DNA from: Methylobacterium jeotgali | Lineage (GTDB): Bacteria > Pseudomonadota > Alphaproteobacteria > Rhizobiales > Beijerinckiaceae | DNA: 50,730 nt | NCBI RefSeq assembly: GCF_022179345.1 | Contig: NZ_BPQR01000039.1 | Coordinates: 1-50,730, forward strand | Direction of reading: 5' to 3' | Part shown: positions 19,914 to 31,762 of the stretch, one piece after another | Numbering within the stretch: position 1 is the first letter of the stretch | How the letters are laid out: each line of letters begins with the position of its first letter | Translations under genes and position numbers: made by a program | Notes under the pieces: generated by a model | Databases searched by the model: none | What the model was told of the DNA's origin: nothing | Seen by the model: the letters and a program-made list of their open reading frames with translations, nothing else

Positions 19914-20077
19914 GCAGGGAAAATAAAACTCCCTCGCCGCCGGCCGTCGTGCGGGCGTCACGATCGTCAGGGCGGCGATCCGGCCGAAACGCTTGTGTTT
20001 TCGCCGATGCTATGTGTTCTGTCCCCGGCGCCGCGCCCGCTCCGCCGCGGCGTCTCTTCGTCCTTCCAGGGTCCGTG

Positions 20078-21403
20078 ATGCGTCTCTCCCGCTACTTCTT
20101 GCCGATCCTGCGTGAGACGCCGAAGGAAGCCGAGATCGTCTCGCACCGGCTGATGCTGCGGGCGGGAATGGTGCGCCAGGAATCCGCCGGCATCTACGCC
20201 TGGCTGCCGCTCGGTCTGCGGGTGCTGGAGCGGGTCTGCCGCGTCATCCGCGAGGAGCAGGAGCGATCCGGCGCCGTCGAGCTCCTGATGCCAACCGTCC
20301 AGTCGGCGGAGCTGTGGCGCGAGTCCGGCCGCTACGACGCCTACGGGAAGGAGATGCTGCGCCTGAAGGACCGGCACGAGCGCGAGATGCTCTACGGGCC
20401 CACCGCCGAGGAGATGATCACCGAGATCTTCCGGGCGAGCGCGCGCTCCTACAAGGACCTGCCCAAGAACCTCTACCAGATCTCCTGGAAGTTCCGGGAC
20501 GAGGTGCGGCCGCGCTTCGGCACCATGCGCTCCCGCGAGTTCCTGATGAAGGACGGCTACTCGTTCGACTTCGACCAGGCCGGCGCCCGACACGCCTACA
20601 ACCGGGTGTTCGTGTCCTACCTGCGCACCTTCGCGGGCCTCGGCCTCAAGGCGATCCCGATGCGTGCCGACACCGGGCCGATCGGCGGCGACCTCAGCCA
20701 TGAGTTCATCATCCTCGCCCAGACCGGCGAGAGCGAGGTCTTCCTCGACCGTGCCTATCTCGACTTCGAGATCCCCGCCGCGACGGTGGATTTCGAGGAC
20801 GTGGCCGGTCTCCAGGGCATCGTCGATTCCTGGACCTCGCACTACGCGGCGACCGACGAGATCCACGACGCGGCGGCCTTCGCCGAGGTGCCGGAGGCGA
20901 GCCGGATGTCCGCCCGCGGCATCGAGGTCGGCCACATCTTCTACTTCGGCACGAAGTACTCCGAGCCGATGGGCGCGGTTGTCACCGGCCCCGACGGGAT
21001 CGAGCGGCCCGTCCACATGGGCTCCTACGGCATCGGGCCGAGCCGGCTCGTCGCGGCGATCATCGAGGCGAGCCACGACGAGGCCGGTATCATCTGGCCG
21101 GACGCGGTGGCGCCCTTCGACGTGGCGCTCATCAACCTCAAGACCGGCGACGCCGGCACCGACGGCGCCTGCGCCGAGATCCAGGCCCAGCTCGAGAGCG
21201 GCGGCCTCAGCGTGCTCTACGACGACCGCGACGAGCGCCCCGGCGGCAAGTTCGCCACCGCCGACCTCATCGGCCTGCCCTGGCAGGTCATCGTCGGGCC
21301 GAAGGGGCTCGCCGAGGGCAAGGTCGAGCTGAAGCGCCGCGCCACCGGCGAGCGCGAGACGCTGGCGCCTCTCGATCTCCTCGCCCGGATCAAGCGGGCC
21401 TGA
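20078..21403 (+). CDS. proS: prolyl-tRNA synthetase
   Basis: Charges tRNA-Pro. The 441 residues match the shorter alphaproteobacterial ProS lacking the large editing insertion. Class II motifs are visible: [20 protein letters not shown] (motif 1 region), [20 protein letters not shown] (motif 2) and the C-terminal [16 protein letters not shown] (motif 3), followed by an anticodon-binding domain. ATG 20078 gives the expected [19 protein letters not shown]. The upstream open frame is leader sequence. lolC/E follows after 6 bp. Confidence 0.96.
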   Translation: MRLSRYFLPILRETPKEAEIVSHRLMLRAGMVRQESAGIYAWLPLGLRVLERVCRVIREEQERSGAVELLMPTVQSAELWRESGRYDAYGKEMLRLKDRHEREMLYGPTAEEMITEIFRASARSYKDLPKNLYQISWKFRDEVRPRFGTMRSREFLMKDGYSFDFDQAGARHAYNRVFVSYLRTFAGLGLKAIPMRADTGPIGGDLSHEFIILAQTGESEVFLDRAYLDFEIPAATVDFEDVAGLQGIVDSWTSHYAATDEIHDAAAFAEVPEASRMSARGIEVGHIFYFGTKYSEPMGAVVTGPDGIERPVHMGSYGIGPSRLVAAIIEASHDEAGIIWPDAVAPFDVALINLKTGDAGTDGACAEIQAQLESGGLSVLYDDRDERPGGKFATADLIGLPWQVIVGPKGLAEGKVELKRRATGERETLAPLDLLARIKRA

Positions 21404-21409
21404 TCCCGC

Positions 21410-22717
21410 ATGGCCGGGCTGATCGCGGGCGCGCTTCGACGGCGCAACGGCGGCGAGCCCGCCGCGCGCACGGGCCGCACGGCGCCCTTCGCCGGCTTCG
21501 AGTGGCTGATCGCCGGGCGCTACCTGCGGGCGCGCCGCCGGGGCGGCGGCGTCTCGGTGGTGGCCTTCTTCTCGGTGCTCGGCATCGCGCTCGGCGTCGC
21601 GACGCTCATCATCGTGCTCTCGGTGATGAACGGCTTCCGCAGCGAGCTTCTCTCCAAGATCGTCGGCATCAACGGGCACGTCTTCGTCACGCCGATCGAC
21701 AAGCTCTTCACCGACTATGAGGACCTGACCGACCGCCTCTCCAAGGTCGCGGGCGTGCGCTCGGCGATTCCGCTCGTTGAGGGACAGGCCTTCGCCTCCT
21801 CACCCTATGGCGGCAGCGGCGTGCTGGTGCGTGGCGTGCGCGGCGCCGACCTCGAGAAGATCGCCGCCATCGCCGGAAACCTCCGCGGGGGGACGCTCGC
21901 GGGCTTCGACGACGGCGCGGGCGTCGCCATCGGACGGCGGCTCGCCGACAGCCTCGGCCTGCAGGCGGGCGACAACATCACCCTCTCGACGCCGAAGGGC
22001 GCCACGACCCCTTTCGGCACCGCGCCGCGGACCAAGACCTATCCCGTGAAGGCGATCTTCGAGATCGGCATGACGGAGTTCGACTCGACCTTCGTATTCA
22101 TGCCGCTCGCCGAGGCGCAGCCCTTCTTCAACCGTGAGGGCGACGTCAGCCTCATCGAGATCTACGTCGACAATCCCGACGCCGTCGCCGAGATGCGCGA
22201 GCCGTTGGAGATGGCAGCCGAGCGACCGGTGCTTCTCACCGACTGGCGCCAGCGCAACCGCACTTTCTTCGGCGCCCTGGAAGTGGAACGGAACGTGATG
22301 TTCCTGATCCTCAGCCTGATCGTGGTGGTGGCGACCCTCAACATCGTCTCCGGCCTGATCCTGCTGGTGCGCGACAAGTCGAGCGACATCGCCATCCTGC
22401 GCACCATGGGCGCGACACCGGGCACGGTGATGCGGGTCTTCCTCATCAACGGCGCGCTCATCGGCATCGTGGGCACGCTGGCCGGCCTCGCGCTCGGCGT
22501 GGTGCTGACGCTCAACATCAAGGGAATCCAGCGGGTGCTCTTCCCCGGCGCCTGGGACCCGACGGTGCGCTTCCTCGCCGAGATTCCCGCGGAGATGAAC
22601 CCGACCGAGGTCACGGTCGTCGTCGTCACCTCCTTCCTTCTCTGCCTCGTCGCGACGCTCTACCCGTCCTGGCGCGCCGCCCGGCTCGATCCGGTGCAGG
22701 CCCTGCGCTACGGCTGA
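21410..22717 (+). CDS. lolC: lipoprotein-releasing ABC transporter permease LolC/LolE
   Basis: Inner-membrane permease that, with LolD, releases outer-membrane lipoproteins to LolA. The 435 residues show the MacB/FtsX architecture: one N-terminal helix (about 50-70, [21 protein letters not shown] region), a periplasmic domain to about 285, then three helices. [20 protein letters not shown] is the typical start. Alphaproteobacteria usually have a single hybrid subunit (LolF-like) in place of separate LolC and LolE, and only one permease gene is present here. lolD follows after 34 bp. Confidence 0.9.
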   Translation: MAGLIAGALRRRNGGEPAARTGRTAPFAGFEWLIAGRYLRARRRGGGVSVVAFFSVLGIALGVATLIIVLSVMNGFRSELLSKIVGINGHVFVTPIDKLFTDYEDLTDRLSKVAGVRSAIPLVEGQAFASSPYGGSGVLVRGVRGADLEKIAAIAGNLRGGTLAGFDDGAGVAIGRRLADSLGLQAGDNITLSTPKGATTPFGTAPRTKTYPVKAIFEIGMTEFDSTFVFMPLAEAQPFFNREGDVSLIEIYVDNPDAVAEMREPLEMAAERPVLLTDWRQRNRTFFGALEVERNVMFLILSLIVVVATLNIVSGLILLVRDKSSDIAILRTMGATPGTVMRVFLINGALIGIVGTLAGLALGVVLTLNIKGIQRVLFPGAWDPTVRFLAEIPAEMNPTEVTVVVVTSFLLCLVATLYPSWRAARLDPVQALRYG

Positions 22718-22751
22718 GGGGAGCCGCCCGGGTGTCCGCGAGACCAGCGTC

Positions 22752-23462
22752 ATGAGTGCGACAAGCGAGCCCGGCGCCCAGCCGGTGCCGGCCCTGTTCT
22801 TCGCCCGCGTCGAGCGGCGCTACCGGCAGGCGGAGGGCAATCTCGAGATCCTGCGCGGGGCCGATCTCGCGATCTGGCCGGGGGAGCTCGTAGCCCTCGT
22901 CGCGCCCTCGGGCGCCGGCAAGTCGACGCTCCTGCATCTCGCAGGGCTGCTGGAGCGGCCGGACGGCGGCGAGGTCTATGTCGGCGGCCAGCCCACCGCC
23001 GCCATGGCCGATGGCGAGCGCACGCGCCTGCGCCGCGAGGAGATGGGCTTCGTCTACCAGTTCCACCATCTGCTGCCCGAGTTCTCGGCGCTGGAGAACG
23101 TGGTGCTGCCGCAGCTCATCCGCGGCCTGTCGCGCAAGGAGGCGAGCGAGCGGGCCGGCGAGCTTCTGAGCTTTCTCGGCCTCAAGGATCGCCTGCCGCA
23201 CCGGCCCGCGGAGCTCTCCGGTGGCGAGCAGCAGCGGGTCGCCATCGCGCGGGCCGTCGCCAACGGGCCCCGGCTGCTGCTGGCCGACGAGCCCACCGGC
23301 AACCTCGATCCGCATACCGCCGACCACGTCTTCGGCATCCTGACGGCGCTGGTGCGCGCCTCGGGGCTCGCGGCGCTGATCGCCACCCACAACCTCGACC
23401 TCGCCGCCCGGATGGACCGCCGCGTGACGATCCGGGACGGGCTGATCGAGCAGCTGGGCTGA
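22752..23462 (+). CDS. lolD: lipoprotein-releasing ABC transporter ATP-binding protein LolD
   Basis: ATPase that drives the Lol permease. Walker A is APSGAGKST at residues 51-59 (the first Gly of the usual motif is Ala), the Q-loop is [17 protein letters not shown], the signature LSGGEQQRV is at 155-163, and Walker B LLLADEP at 175-181. 236 residues is normal. The gene ends the proS-lol unit, with a GC-rich repeat hairpin 87 bp after its stop. Confidence 0.95.
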   Translation: MSATSEPGAQPVPALFFARVERRYRQAEGNLEILRGADLAIWPGELVALVAPSGAGKSTLLHLAGLLERPDGGEVYVGGQPTAAMADGERTRLRREEMGFVYQFHHLLPEFSALENVVLPQLIRGLSRKEASERAGELLSFLGLKDRLPHRPAELSGGEQQRVAIARAVANGPRLLLADEPTGNLDPHTADHVFGILTALVRASGLAALIATHNLDLAARMDRRVTIRDGLIEQLG

Positions 23463-23549
23463 ACGGTTTCTCGCCGGTCAGCTCGGCGCCGGGTTCCAAG
23501 CTATCGCAGGCGACGCCGGTTCCCTCCCCCCATCGCATCCGCGAGGGAC

Positions 23550-23572
23550 CCTCCCCCGCAGAGGGGGAGGGA
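23550..23572. repeat. REP-like inverted repeat
   Basis: CCCTCCCCC and GGGGGAGGG form a perfect 9-bp stem with loop GCAGA. Short palindromes of this CCCTCCCC type are common intergenic repeats in alphaproteobacterial genomes and are often found after operons. Only one copy is in the window, so calling it a repeat rests on general knowledge. Confidence 0.5.
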
Positions 23573-23722
23573 GGGCGTCGCCGACAGAGACCTGAGCCCG
23601 GTTGCCCGTCGGGGATAGGGACCGTCGCACCGCCCGCTTCCGAACCGAAGCGATCACTCGATCAAATCATCCGCCGTGAGGCAGCGCCTTCACCCTTCGT
23701 CAACCATGCCCGATATCCCCGC

Positions 23723-23751
23723 TTTACTCAGAACAAAACGGGAACAAAGAT
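23723..23751 (+). promoter_or_regulatory. promoter with LexA (SOS) operator
   Basis: GAAC-N7-GAAC at 23731-23745 is exactly the alphaproteobacterial LexA box (read as GTTC-N7-GTTC on the other strand). It lies inside the 17-bp spacer between TTTACT (23723-23728) and AAAGAT (23746-23751), where a bound repressor would block RNA polymerase. The ribosome-binding site AGGAG (23766-23770) and start codon (23777) follow at once. Confidence 0.7.
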
Positions 23752-23776
23752 CGGTCCGACGAAACAGGAGGCCACC

Positions 23777-23881
23777 ATGACGAAGCGGACGATCCTCACC
23801 GGCGCCCTCGAGCTGACCGCGTTCAGCTTGCTCTTCGGCGCCGTCGCCCTCTGGAGCGTTGCCCTCTCACCCATGCACTGA
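23777..23881 (+). CDS. 34-residue membrane protein under LexA control (SidA-like candidate)
   Basis: The short open frame starts MTKRTILTGALEL and ends WSVALSPMH. A basic N-terminus (Lys3, Arg4) is followed by one hydrophobic helix at about residues 6-31, so it should sit in the inner membrane. AGGAG is spaced six bases before the ATG. A LexA operator lies 31 bp upstream. Caulobacter SidA is a 29-residue, LexA-repressed inner-membrane peptide that binds FtsW/FtsN and blocks division. The similar size, topology and control suggest an equivalent SOS division inhibitor, although I cannot show sequence homology. dnaE begins 133 bp downstream. Confidence 0.65.
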   Translation: MTKRTILTGALELTAFSLLFGAVALWSVALSPMH

Positions 23882-24014
23882 TCGGCGTGCCGCGACCATC
23901 CGTCCCTGATGCCGCCATGGCACAGGATCGCGGTCATCCACCGCGGATCGCGAGATCGCGGGTGACTCCGCCGCGCGGAGCCGGAATCCTTGGGTCTCAA
24001 GCCCGGACCCAGAT

Positions 24015-27000
24015 ATGCCCCGCCAGTTGAAGGAGGTCGGATACGTCCACCTCCACGTGCACTCGTCCTACTCGCTTCTCGAAGGCGCGATGAAGGTCGG
24101 CGACCTCGTGAAGGCGGCGGCCGGGGACCGTCAGCCGGCGCTGGCGCTGACCGACACCAACAACCTGTTCGGGGCGCTCGAATTCTCGGAGAAGGCGACG
24201 GGCTCCGGCATCCAGCCGATTCCCGGCCTCCAGCTCTCGGTGCTATTCGAAGCGCCCGATCCGCTCTCGCGCGCCAGCGCACCGGGGCCGGCGAGCGTGG
24301 TGCTGCTGGCCCAGAACGAGGCGGGCTACCGCAACCTGCTGAGCCTCGCGAGCCGTGCCTACTTCGACGGGGCGCTCGGGGAACTGCCCCAGGTGCGCGC
24401 CGAGGCCCTCGCCGAGGCCTCCGAGGGTCTGATCGCGCTCACCGGCGGCAGCGGCGGTCCGCTCTACGCGGCCCTGCGCAACGGCCGCGCGGAGCTGGCC
24501 GCCTCCCGACTCGACACGCTGCTGAGGGCCTTCGGCGAGGATCGGCTCTACGTCGAGATCCAGCGTCACGGTGCCGAGGGTGAGCGCCGGATCGAGGCCG
24601 AGCTGCTGCGGCTCGCCGATCGGCACGGACTCTCGGTGGCGGCGGCCAACGAGCCCTTCTTCGCCCGCGCCGAGGACTACGAGGCGCACGACGCGCTGCT
24701 CGCGCTCGCCGAAGGCCGCCTCGTCTCCGACGAGCGTCGTCGCCGCCTGACCCCGCGCCACGCCTTCAAGACCCGCGCGGAGATGGGCGAGCTGTTCCGG
24801 GACCTGCCGGACGCGCTCGCCGCCACCGTCGAGATCGCGCTCCGCTGCGCCTACCGGGTGCGCACCCGGAAACCCATCCTGCCGAACTTCGGTGCCGCCG
24901 CCGCGAGCTCCGAGCAGGCGGCCGCAGCCGAGGCCACCACCGCGGTGGCTCAGGCCATCGCGCTCGACGAGCCGGAGGAGCTGCGCCGCCAAGCCCGCGC
25001 CGGGCTGGAGGAGCGCCTGCGCCAGCACGGCACCGCGCCGGGCTTCACCGAGGAGGCCTACCGGGAGCGCCTCGCCTTCGAGCTCGACGTGATCGTCTCG
25101 ATGAAGTTTCCGGGCTACTTCCTGATCGTCTCGGACTTCATCAAGTGGGCGAAGGACCACGACATCCCCGTGGGTCCGGGCCGCGGCTCGGGCGCGGGCT
25201 CGCTCGTCGCCTACGCGCTCTTGATCACCGACCTTGATCCGCTCCGCTTCGGGCTGCTCTTCGAGCGCTTCCTGAACCCCGAGCGCGTCTCGATGCCGGA
25301 TTTCGACATCGACTTCTGCGTCGAGGGCCGCGAGCGCGTCATCCAGTACGTGCAGGAGCGCTACGGGCACGAGCAGGTCGCGCAGATCATCACCTTCGGC
25401 ACGCTCCTCGCCCGCGGCGTGCTCCGCGACGTCGGCCGCGTGCTGGAGATGCCCTACGGGCAGGTCGACAAGCTCACGAAGCTCGTTCCCCAGAACCCGG
25501 CCAACCCCGTGACGCTCGCCCAGGCCATCGAGGGCGAGCCGAAGCTCCAGTCTGCGATCGAGGAGGAGCCGATCGTCGCTCGGCTCATGGAGATCGCCAA
25601 GAAGCTGGAGGGGCTCCACCGCCACGCCTCGACCCACGCGGCCGGCGTCGTCATCGGCGACCGCCCCCTCCACGAGCTGGTGCCGCTCTACCGGGACCCG
25701 AAGACGGGCATGCGCGTCACCCAGTTCAACATGAAGTGGGTGGAGGCGGCCGGCCTCGTGAAGTTCGACTTCCTCGGCCTCAAGACGCTGACCATGCTGC
25801 GCTGCTGCACGGACCTGCTCGCGCAGCGCGGCGTCCATGTCGACCTGTCGAGCCTGCCGCTCGATGATCCGAAGACCTACGCGCCCATGGGCCGCGGCGA
25901 GACGGTCGGCGTGTTCCAGGTGGAATCTGCGGGCATGCGCAAGGCGCTCTGCGAGATGCAGGCAGACCGCTTCGAGGACATCATTGCGCTGGTGGCCCTC
26001 TACCGGCCGGGCCCGATGGCGAATATCCCCGTCTACTGCGAGCGCAAGCTCGGGCGGGACGCCGGCAACGAGCGCAACTGGTACCCGCACGAGAAGCTGG
26101 AGCCGATCCTCCGGGAGACGTTCGGCATCATCGTCTACCAGGAGCAGGTCATGGAGGTGGCAAAGCTCCTGGCCGGCTACTCGCTCGGCGACGCAGACCT
26201 TCTGCGCCGCGCGATGGGCAAGAAGATCAAGGCGGAGATGGACGCCCAGCGCGACCGCTTCGTGAAGGGCTGCGTCGAGCGTGGGCTCGCCAAGGCGAAA
26301 GCGGACGAGATCTTCGATCTGCTCGCGAAGTTTGCCGACTACGGGTTCAACAAGAGCCACGCGGCAGCCTACGCGCTGCTGACCTACCAGACCGCCTACC
26401 TGAAGGCGAACCACCCGGTCGAGTTCCTGGCCGCGGCCATGCAGCTCGACATCGACGTCACCGATAAGATCGCCGAGTTCCGTCAGGATGCGCAGCGCCT
26501 CGGCATCACCGTCGAGCCGCCCTCGATCAACGCCTCGGGCGTCGCCTTCCAGGTGCACGAGGGGCGCATCCGCTACGCGCTCGCCGCCATTAAGGGTGTT
26601 GGCCGTGCCGCCGTGGAATCGATCGTCGCGGCCCGCGGCGACAGGCCCTTCGCCGACCTCGCCGACCTCGCGCGCCGCCTCAACCCGCGCCACGTCAACA
26701 AGCGCACGCTGGAGAACCTCGTCGCCGCGGGCGCCCTCGATTGCCTGGAACCCGACCGGGCCAGGGCCTTCGCCGCTGTCGAGCCGATGATGAAGCTCGC
26801 TCAGGGCGCGGCCGAGTCGGAGGCGACGGGCATCGCCGACATGTTCGGGGGCCTCGTCTCGGCGGACGTGTCGCTGCGCATCCCGGCCCACGAGCCCTGG
26901 CCGATGGCCGACCGGCTGAAGAAGGAATACGAGGCGATCGGCTTCTTCCTCTCCGGCCACCCGCTCGACGAGTACACGCACCTTCTCGAGAAGCTGCGGG

Positions 27001-27527
27001 TCCAGAGCTGGGCCGAGTTCTGCAAGGCCGTCCGTGCCGGCTCGGCGAGCGTCGGAAAGGTGGCGGCCTCGGTGCTCGACCGCGCGGAGCGGCGCACCAA
27101 GAGCGGCAACAAGCTCGGCATCGTCACCCTCTCGGACCGCACGGGCCACTTCGAAGCGATCATCTTCTCGGAAGGGCTCGGCCAGTACCGCGATATCCTG
27201 GAGCCCGGAAAGCCGCTGGTGCTGACCATCCAGGCAAACCTCGAGGGCGAGGACGTGCGCGCCCGCATCATGACGGCCGAGCCCCTCGACCAGGCGGTCG
27301 CCAAGCACCAGAAGGGCATGCGCATCTACCTGCGCGACGACCGGCCGATCGGCTCCGTGCAGCAGCGCCTCGCCACGCGGGGCGAGGGCGAGGTCTCGCT
27401 GATTCTCATCCTCGACGGCGGCGAGCGGGAGGTCGAGGTGAAGCTGCCCGGCAAGTACCAGGCCTCGCCCCAGGTGGCCGGCGCGATACGGGCCGTGCCG
27501 GGGGTGGTGCAGGTGGAGGTGAACTGA
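24015..27527 (+). CDS. dnaE: DNA polymerase III subunit alpha
   Basis: Replicative polymerase. The 1170 residues carry the N-terminal PHP domain (VHLHVHSSYSLLEGAMKVGD from about residue 11), the family C polymerase core with PVGPGRGSGAGSLVAYAL and the catalytic aspartate motif PDFDID at 428-433, a helix-hairpin-helix region (IKGVGRAAVESIV), and an OB-fold near the C-terminus. Length and the intact PHP motif indicate DnaE1 and not the error-prone DnaE2. It ends 5 bp from a convergent gene. Confidence 0.96.
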   Translation: MPRQLKEVGYVHLHVHSSYSLLEGAMKVGDLVKAAAGDRQPALALTDTNNLFGALEFSEKATGSGIQPIPGLQLSVLFEAPDPLSRASAPGPASVVLLAQNEAGYRNLLSLASRAYFDGALGELPQVRAEALAEASEGLIALTGGSGGPLYAALRNGRAELAASRLDTLLRAFGEDRLYVEIQRHGAEGERRIEAELLRLADRHGLSVAAANEPFFARAEDYEAHDALLALAEGRLVSDERRRRLTPRHAFKTRAEMGELFRDLPDALAATVEIALRCAYRVRTRKPILPNFGAAAASSEQAAAAEATTAVAQAIALDEPEELRRQARAGLEERLRQHGTAPGFTEEAYRERLAFELDVIVSMKFPGYFLIVSDFIKWAKDHDIPVGPGRGSGAGSLVAYALLITDLDPLRFGLLFERFLNPERVSMPDFDIDFCVEGRERVIQYVQERYGHEQVAQIITFGTLLARGVLRDVGRVLEMPYGQVDKLTKLVPQNPANPVTLAQAIEGEPKLQSAIEEEPIVARLMEIAKKLEGLHRHASTHAAGVVIGDRPLHELVPLYRDPKTGMRVTQFNMKWVEAAGLVKFDFLGLKTLTMLRCCTDLLAQRGVHVDLSSLPLDDPKTYAPMGRGETVGVFQVESAGMRKALCEMQADRFEDIIALVALYRPGPMANIPVYCERKLGRDAGNERNWYPHEKLEPILRETFGIIVYQEQVMEVAKLLAGYSLGDADLLRRAMGKKIKAEMDAQRDRFVKGCVERGLAKAKADEIFDLLAKFADYGFNKSHAAAYALLTYQTAYLKANHPVEFLAAAMQLDIDVTDKIAEFRQDAQRLGITVEPPSINASGVAFQVHEGRIRYALAAIKGVGRAAVESIVAARGDRPFADLADLARRLNPRHVNKRTLENLVAAGALDCLEPDRARAFAAVEPMMKLAQGAAESEATGIADMFGGLVSADVSLRIPAHEPWPMADRLKKEYEAIGFFLSGHPLDEYTHLLEKLRVQSWAEFCKAVRAGSASVGKVAASVLDRAERRTKSGNKLGIVTLSDRTGHFEAIIFSEGLGQYRDILEPGKPLVLTIQANLEGEDVRARIMTAEPLDQAVAKHQKGMRIYLRDDRPIGSVQQRLATRGEGEVSLILILDGGEREVEVKLPGKYQASPQVAGAIRAVPGVVQVEVN

Positions 27528-27532
27528 GGCGC

Positions 27533-27967
27533 CTACGGGTCTTTCGGCGTGTCGAGTTCCTCGAACGGCCGCGTACGGTGCCCCTGGCAGACCTCGTCGT
27601 CGTCCAGCACGGTGAGGAGGCCGGCCTCCTCCCGGAACACCGCCTTCGGCCGTTCCGCCTTGCCGAAGGTGCGACCCTTCATGTGGCTCGACACGCAGTA
27701 GAGCCGGCGCCCGCCATCCTCGAAGGGGCCGGCGAGCCGGCTGTTCTCGAACCGCACCGGCAGCAGCGAGATCGAGCCGAACGCGACCTGCTTGAGGGCG
27801 AGCGCCGCGATCCGCCGGCGCATCTCCGGCGAGGGTTCCTCCGGCTTGCCCGCAGGCGCCTTGCGCGCGGACTTCTTCGCCGTGGCCGGAATCTCCTTCG
27901 ATGCCTCGTCCCGCGCCGAGGCCGGCAGGGCGAGGAGCAACGCGATGGCAACCGAGAGGAGGCGCAT
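27533..27967 (-). CDS. hypothetical secreted protein
   Basis: From the ATG at 27967 the 144-residue product begins with a clear signal peptide, MRLLSVAIALLLALPASA, then a Lys/Ala/Pro-rich linker and a conserved-looking domain with EMRRRIAALALKQVAFG, LYCVSSHMKGRTFGKAERP and TVLDDDEVCQGHRTRPF. Two cysteines may form a disulfide. Proteins of this type occur in Rhizobiales without known function. A longer frame to 28054 is rejected because it would bury the signal peptide. Convergent with dnaE and divergent from recO. Confidence 0.8.
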   Translation of the reverse strand: MRLLSVAIALLLALPASARDEASKEIPATAKKSARKAPAGKPEEPSPEMRRRIAALALKQVAFGSISLLPVRFENSRLAGPFEDGGRRLYCVSSHMKGRTFGKAERPKAVFREEAGLLTVLDDDEVCQGHRTRPFEELDTPKDP

Positions 27968-28086
27968 GGCCTTTGGTGCGGGATGCGCGCGCGGCCGGCA
28001 ACACGGTCTCGACGGAAGAGCGAAAATCCTTGCGGATACGGCGCTTTCCCTCACGAAACGCGCCGGGAACCGCTATCTCTCGTTCC

Positions 28087-28830
28087 ATGCAATGGAGCGA
28101 CGAGGGGCTGGTCATCGGCCTGCGCCAGCACGGCGAATCGGGGGTGATCCTCGAGGCGATGACGCCGGAGCACGGCCGCCATCTCGGCCTCGTCCACGGC
28201 GGCCGCTCCCGGCGGATGCAGCCGGTCCTCCAGCCCGGCAACCGGGTGCGGCTCGTCTGGCGGGCGCGGATCGACGAGGGGCTCGGCTCCTTCGCCGTCG
28301 AGCCGCTTCAGCTCGTGGCGCCGCGGCTGATCGGATCGGCGCTCGCCCTCTACGGCCTCTCGCATCTCGGTGGGCTGCTACGGCTGCTTCCCGAGCGCGA
28401 TCCGCATCCCGGCCTCTACGAGGCGGCGCAGGTGCTGATCTCGTATCTCGACGATCCTGCCGTGGCGCCCGCGTTGATGGTGCGCTTCGAGCTGGCGTTG
28501 CTCGCCGAGCTCGGCTTCGGCCTCGCTCTGGAGGCCTGCGCGGCGACCGGGGCGAACGATGCGCTCATCTACGTCTCGCCGCGGAGCGGGCGCGCCGTCA
28601 GCGCTTCCGCCGGCGAGCCCTATCGCGATAGGCTGTTGCCGCTCCCCGCCTTCCTGCGCGAGGCGGCGAGCCCCGGCCATGCCCCGCGGGTGCAGGACGT
28701 GCGCGACGGCTTCGCCTTGACCGGCTACTTCCTCAACCAGCACATCTGGGGACCTCGCGCCCTGCCGCCCCCCGGCGAGCGGACGCGATTCGTCGCGCTG
28801 GGGCTCGATGCGCCACCGGCACGTTCGTGA
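28087..28830 (+). CDS. recO: DNA repair protein RecO
   Basis: Loads RecA with RecR in RecF-pathway recombination. The 247 residues begin MQWSDEGLVIGLRQHGE, the N-terminal OB-fold with LVHGGRSRRMQPVLQPGNRV, then the helical C-terminal domain. The zinc-finger cysteines found in some RecO are absent, as in most alphaproteobacteria. ATG 28087 was chosen because the upstream part of the open frame is antisense to the neighbouring gene's leader. parC follows after 46 bp. Confidence 0.93.
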   Translation: MQWSDEGLVIGLRQHGESGVILEAMTPEHGRHLGLVHGGRSRRMQPVLQPGNRVRLVWRARIDEGLGSFAVEPLQLVAPRLIGSALALYGLSHLGGLLRLLPERDPHPGLYEAAQVLISYLDDPAVAPALMVRFELALLAELGFGLALEACAATGANDALIYVSPRSGRAVSASAGEPYRDRLLPLPAFLREAASPGHAPRVQDVRDGFALTGYFLNQHIWGPRALPPPGERTRFVALGLDAPPARS

Positions 28831-28876
28831 TATGTTCTGTTTCTCGCCGGCATGCCCGGCCGATCGGTAAAGCGTG

Positions 28877-31126
<2,250 letters not shown>

Positions 31127-31187
31127 AAGAGCGACAGGCCGCCTTCGGCCGAAGGAAAGACCGGTTCGGCGAAGGTCGGGGGCGGCC

Positions 31188-31457
31188 TCAGCGGCGGCGG
31201 AACTGACCGCGGACGGGGGGGCGGGGGCCGGAGCGCTCGTCCTTGTGGCGGAACACGAGGCGGCCCTTCTCGAGATCGTAGGGCGACATCTCGACCGTCA
31301 CCCGGTCGCCGGCGAGCGTCTTGATGCGGTTCTTCTTCATCTTGCCCGCCGTGTAGGCCACGATCTCGTGGCCCTGGTCGAGCTGCACGCGGTAGCGCGC
31401 GTCGGGCAGGATCTCGAGAACGAGACCGTCGAACTGCATCAACTCTTCTTTCGCCAT
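31188..31457 (-). CDS. infA: translation initiation factor IF-1
   Basis: The product starts [20 protein letters not shown] and has the OB-fold with [20 protein letters not shown] and [16 protein letters not shown]. At 89 residues it is longer than the 72 of E. coli because of a basic Arg/Pro-rich tail ([17 protein letters not shown]), seen in other alphaproteobacterial IF-1. It runs convergent to parC with 61 bp between. A longer frame to 31520 adds no conserved sequence. Confidence 0.95.
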   Translation of the reverse strand: MAKEELMQFDGLVLEILPDARYRVQLDQGHEIVAYTAGKMKKNRIKTLAGDRVTVEMSPYDLEKGRLVFRHKDERSGPRPPVRGQFRRR

Positions 31458-31762
31458 CCACCGTCTCCGGCCCGGCCGCTCGGGCCCTTCGGAGAATCCG
31501 GGGCCGACTTTCCTGGGCAATCAGCAAAACGCCCGTGGCGGCGGGTCCGATCCGGGTGGGATCGCGCGCGAAGCCTTCAGACGTGCCCCGCATGTAGTCT
31601 TCGCACTACTCCGGCGCAAGCTTGCCGGCCGGGACGGCGCTTCCCATCGACAGCTTTCGAGCCTCGGGTCTGCCATGCCGGCCGCCGCTTGGCGGAACCG
31701 GCGGGGAATCCTACCTCCTCTCCCGACAGGCCCCGCGACGCGGGCCGGGACGCAAAGCCAGC
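31458..31762. other. divergent intergenic region between infA and xdhC
   Basis: The 305 bp must hold the promoters for infA (minus) and the Mo-enzyme maturation genes (plus). I see an imperfect palindrome CCGGC-GCAAGCTT-GCCGG at 31611-31628 but no convincing sigma-70 pair. The 13 bases at 31747-31759 resemble part of a c-di-GMP riboswitch but lack the rest of that structure. Confidence 0.5.

Larger units (their letters stand above)
19620..20077. other. intergenic region with sRNA signals before proS
   Basis: This 458-bp gap is visibly richer in A/T than its surroundings. On the minus strand it holds a promoter, a structured stretch and an intrinsic terminator, listed separately as an sRNA. 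A plus-strand terminator lies at 19892-19913. Open frames across it lack the third-position G/C bias of the real genes, and I call no protein here. Confidence 0.7.
23463..23776. other. intergenic region between lolD and the small SOS gene
   Basis: The 314 bp contain a REP-like G/C hairpin at 23550-23572 and, near the right end, a promoter with a LexA box (23723-23751). Nothing in between looks coding. Confidence 0.6.

Noticed and set aside
19635..19961. 108-codon minus-strand open frame upstream of proS
   Set aside because: It begins upstream of the mapped promoter-like sequence, runs straight through a strong intrinsic terminator, and lacks coding bias. An sRNA explains the signals better.
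24243..28241. 1332-codon open frame opposite dnaE (and a 912-codon one opposite nuoK-L)
   Set aside because: Long antisense frames are expected in DNA with very high third-position G/C. Products are Arg/Gly/Asp/His-rich without domains, while the opposite strand encodes clear DnaE and Nuo proteins.
31142..31155. 14-bp palindrome CCTTCGGCCGAAGG between parC and infA as a terminator
   Set aside because: Only five base pairs can form around a four-base loop, and there is no T-tract on either strand. Such G/C palindromes are frequent by chance here.
31747..31759. GGGACGCAAAGCC, identical to a hallmark segment of c-di-GMP (GEMM) riboswitches, just before the xdhC start
   Set aside because: The preceding GCAAACC partner and the whole second hairpin domain are missing, and the start codon follows within 4 bases, so no riboswitch can form.
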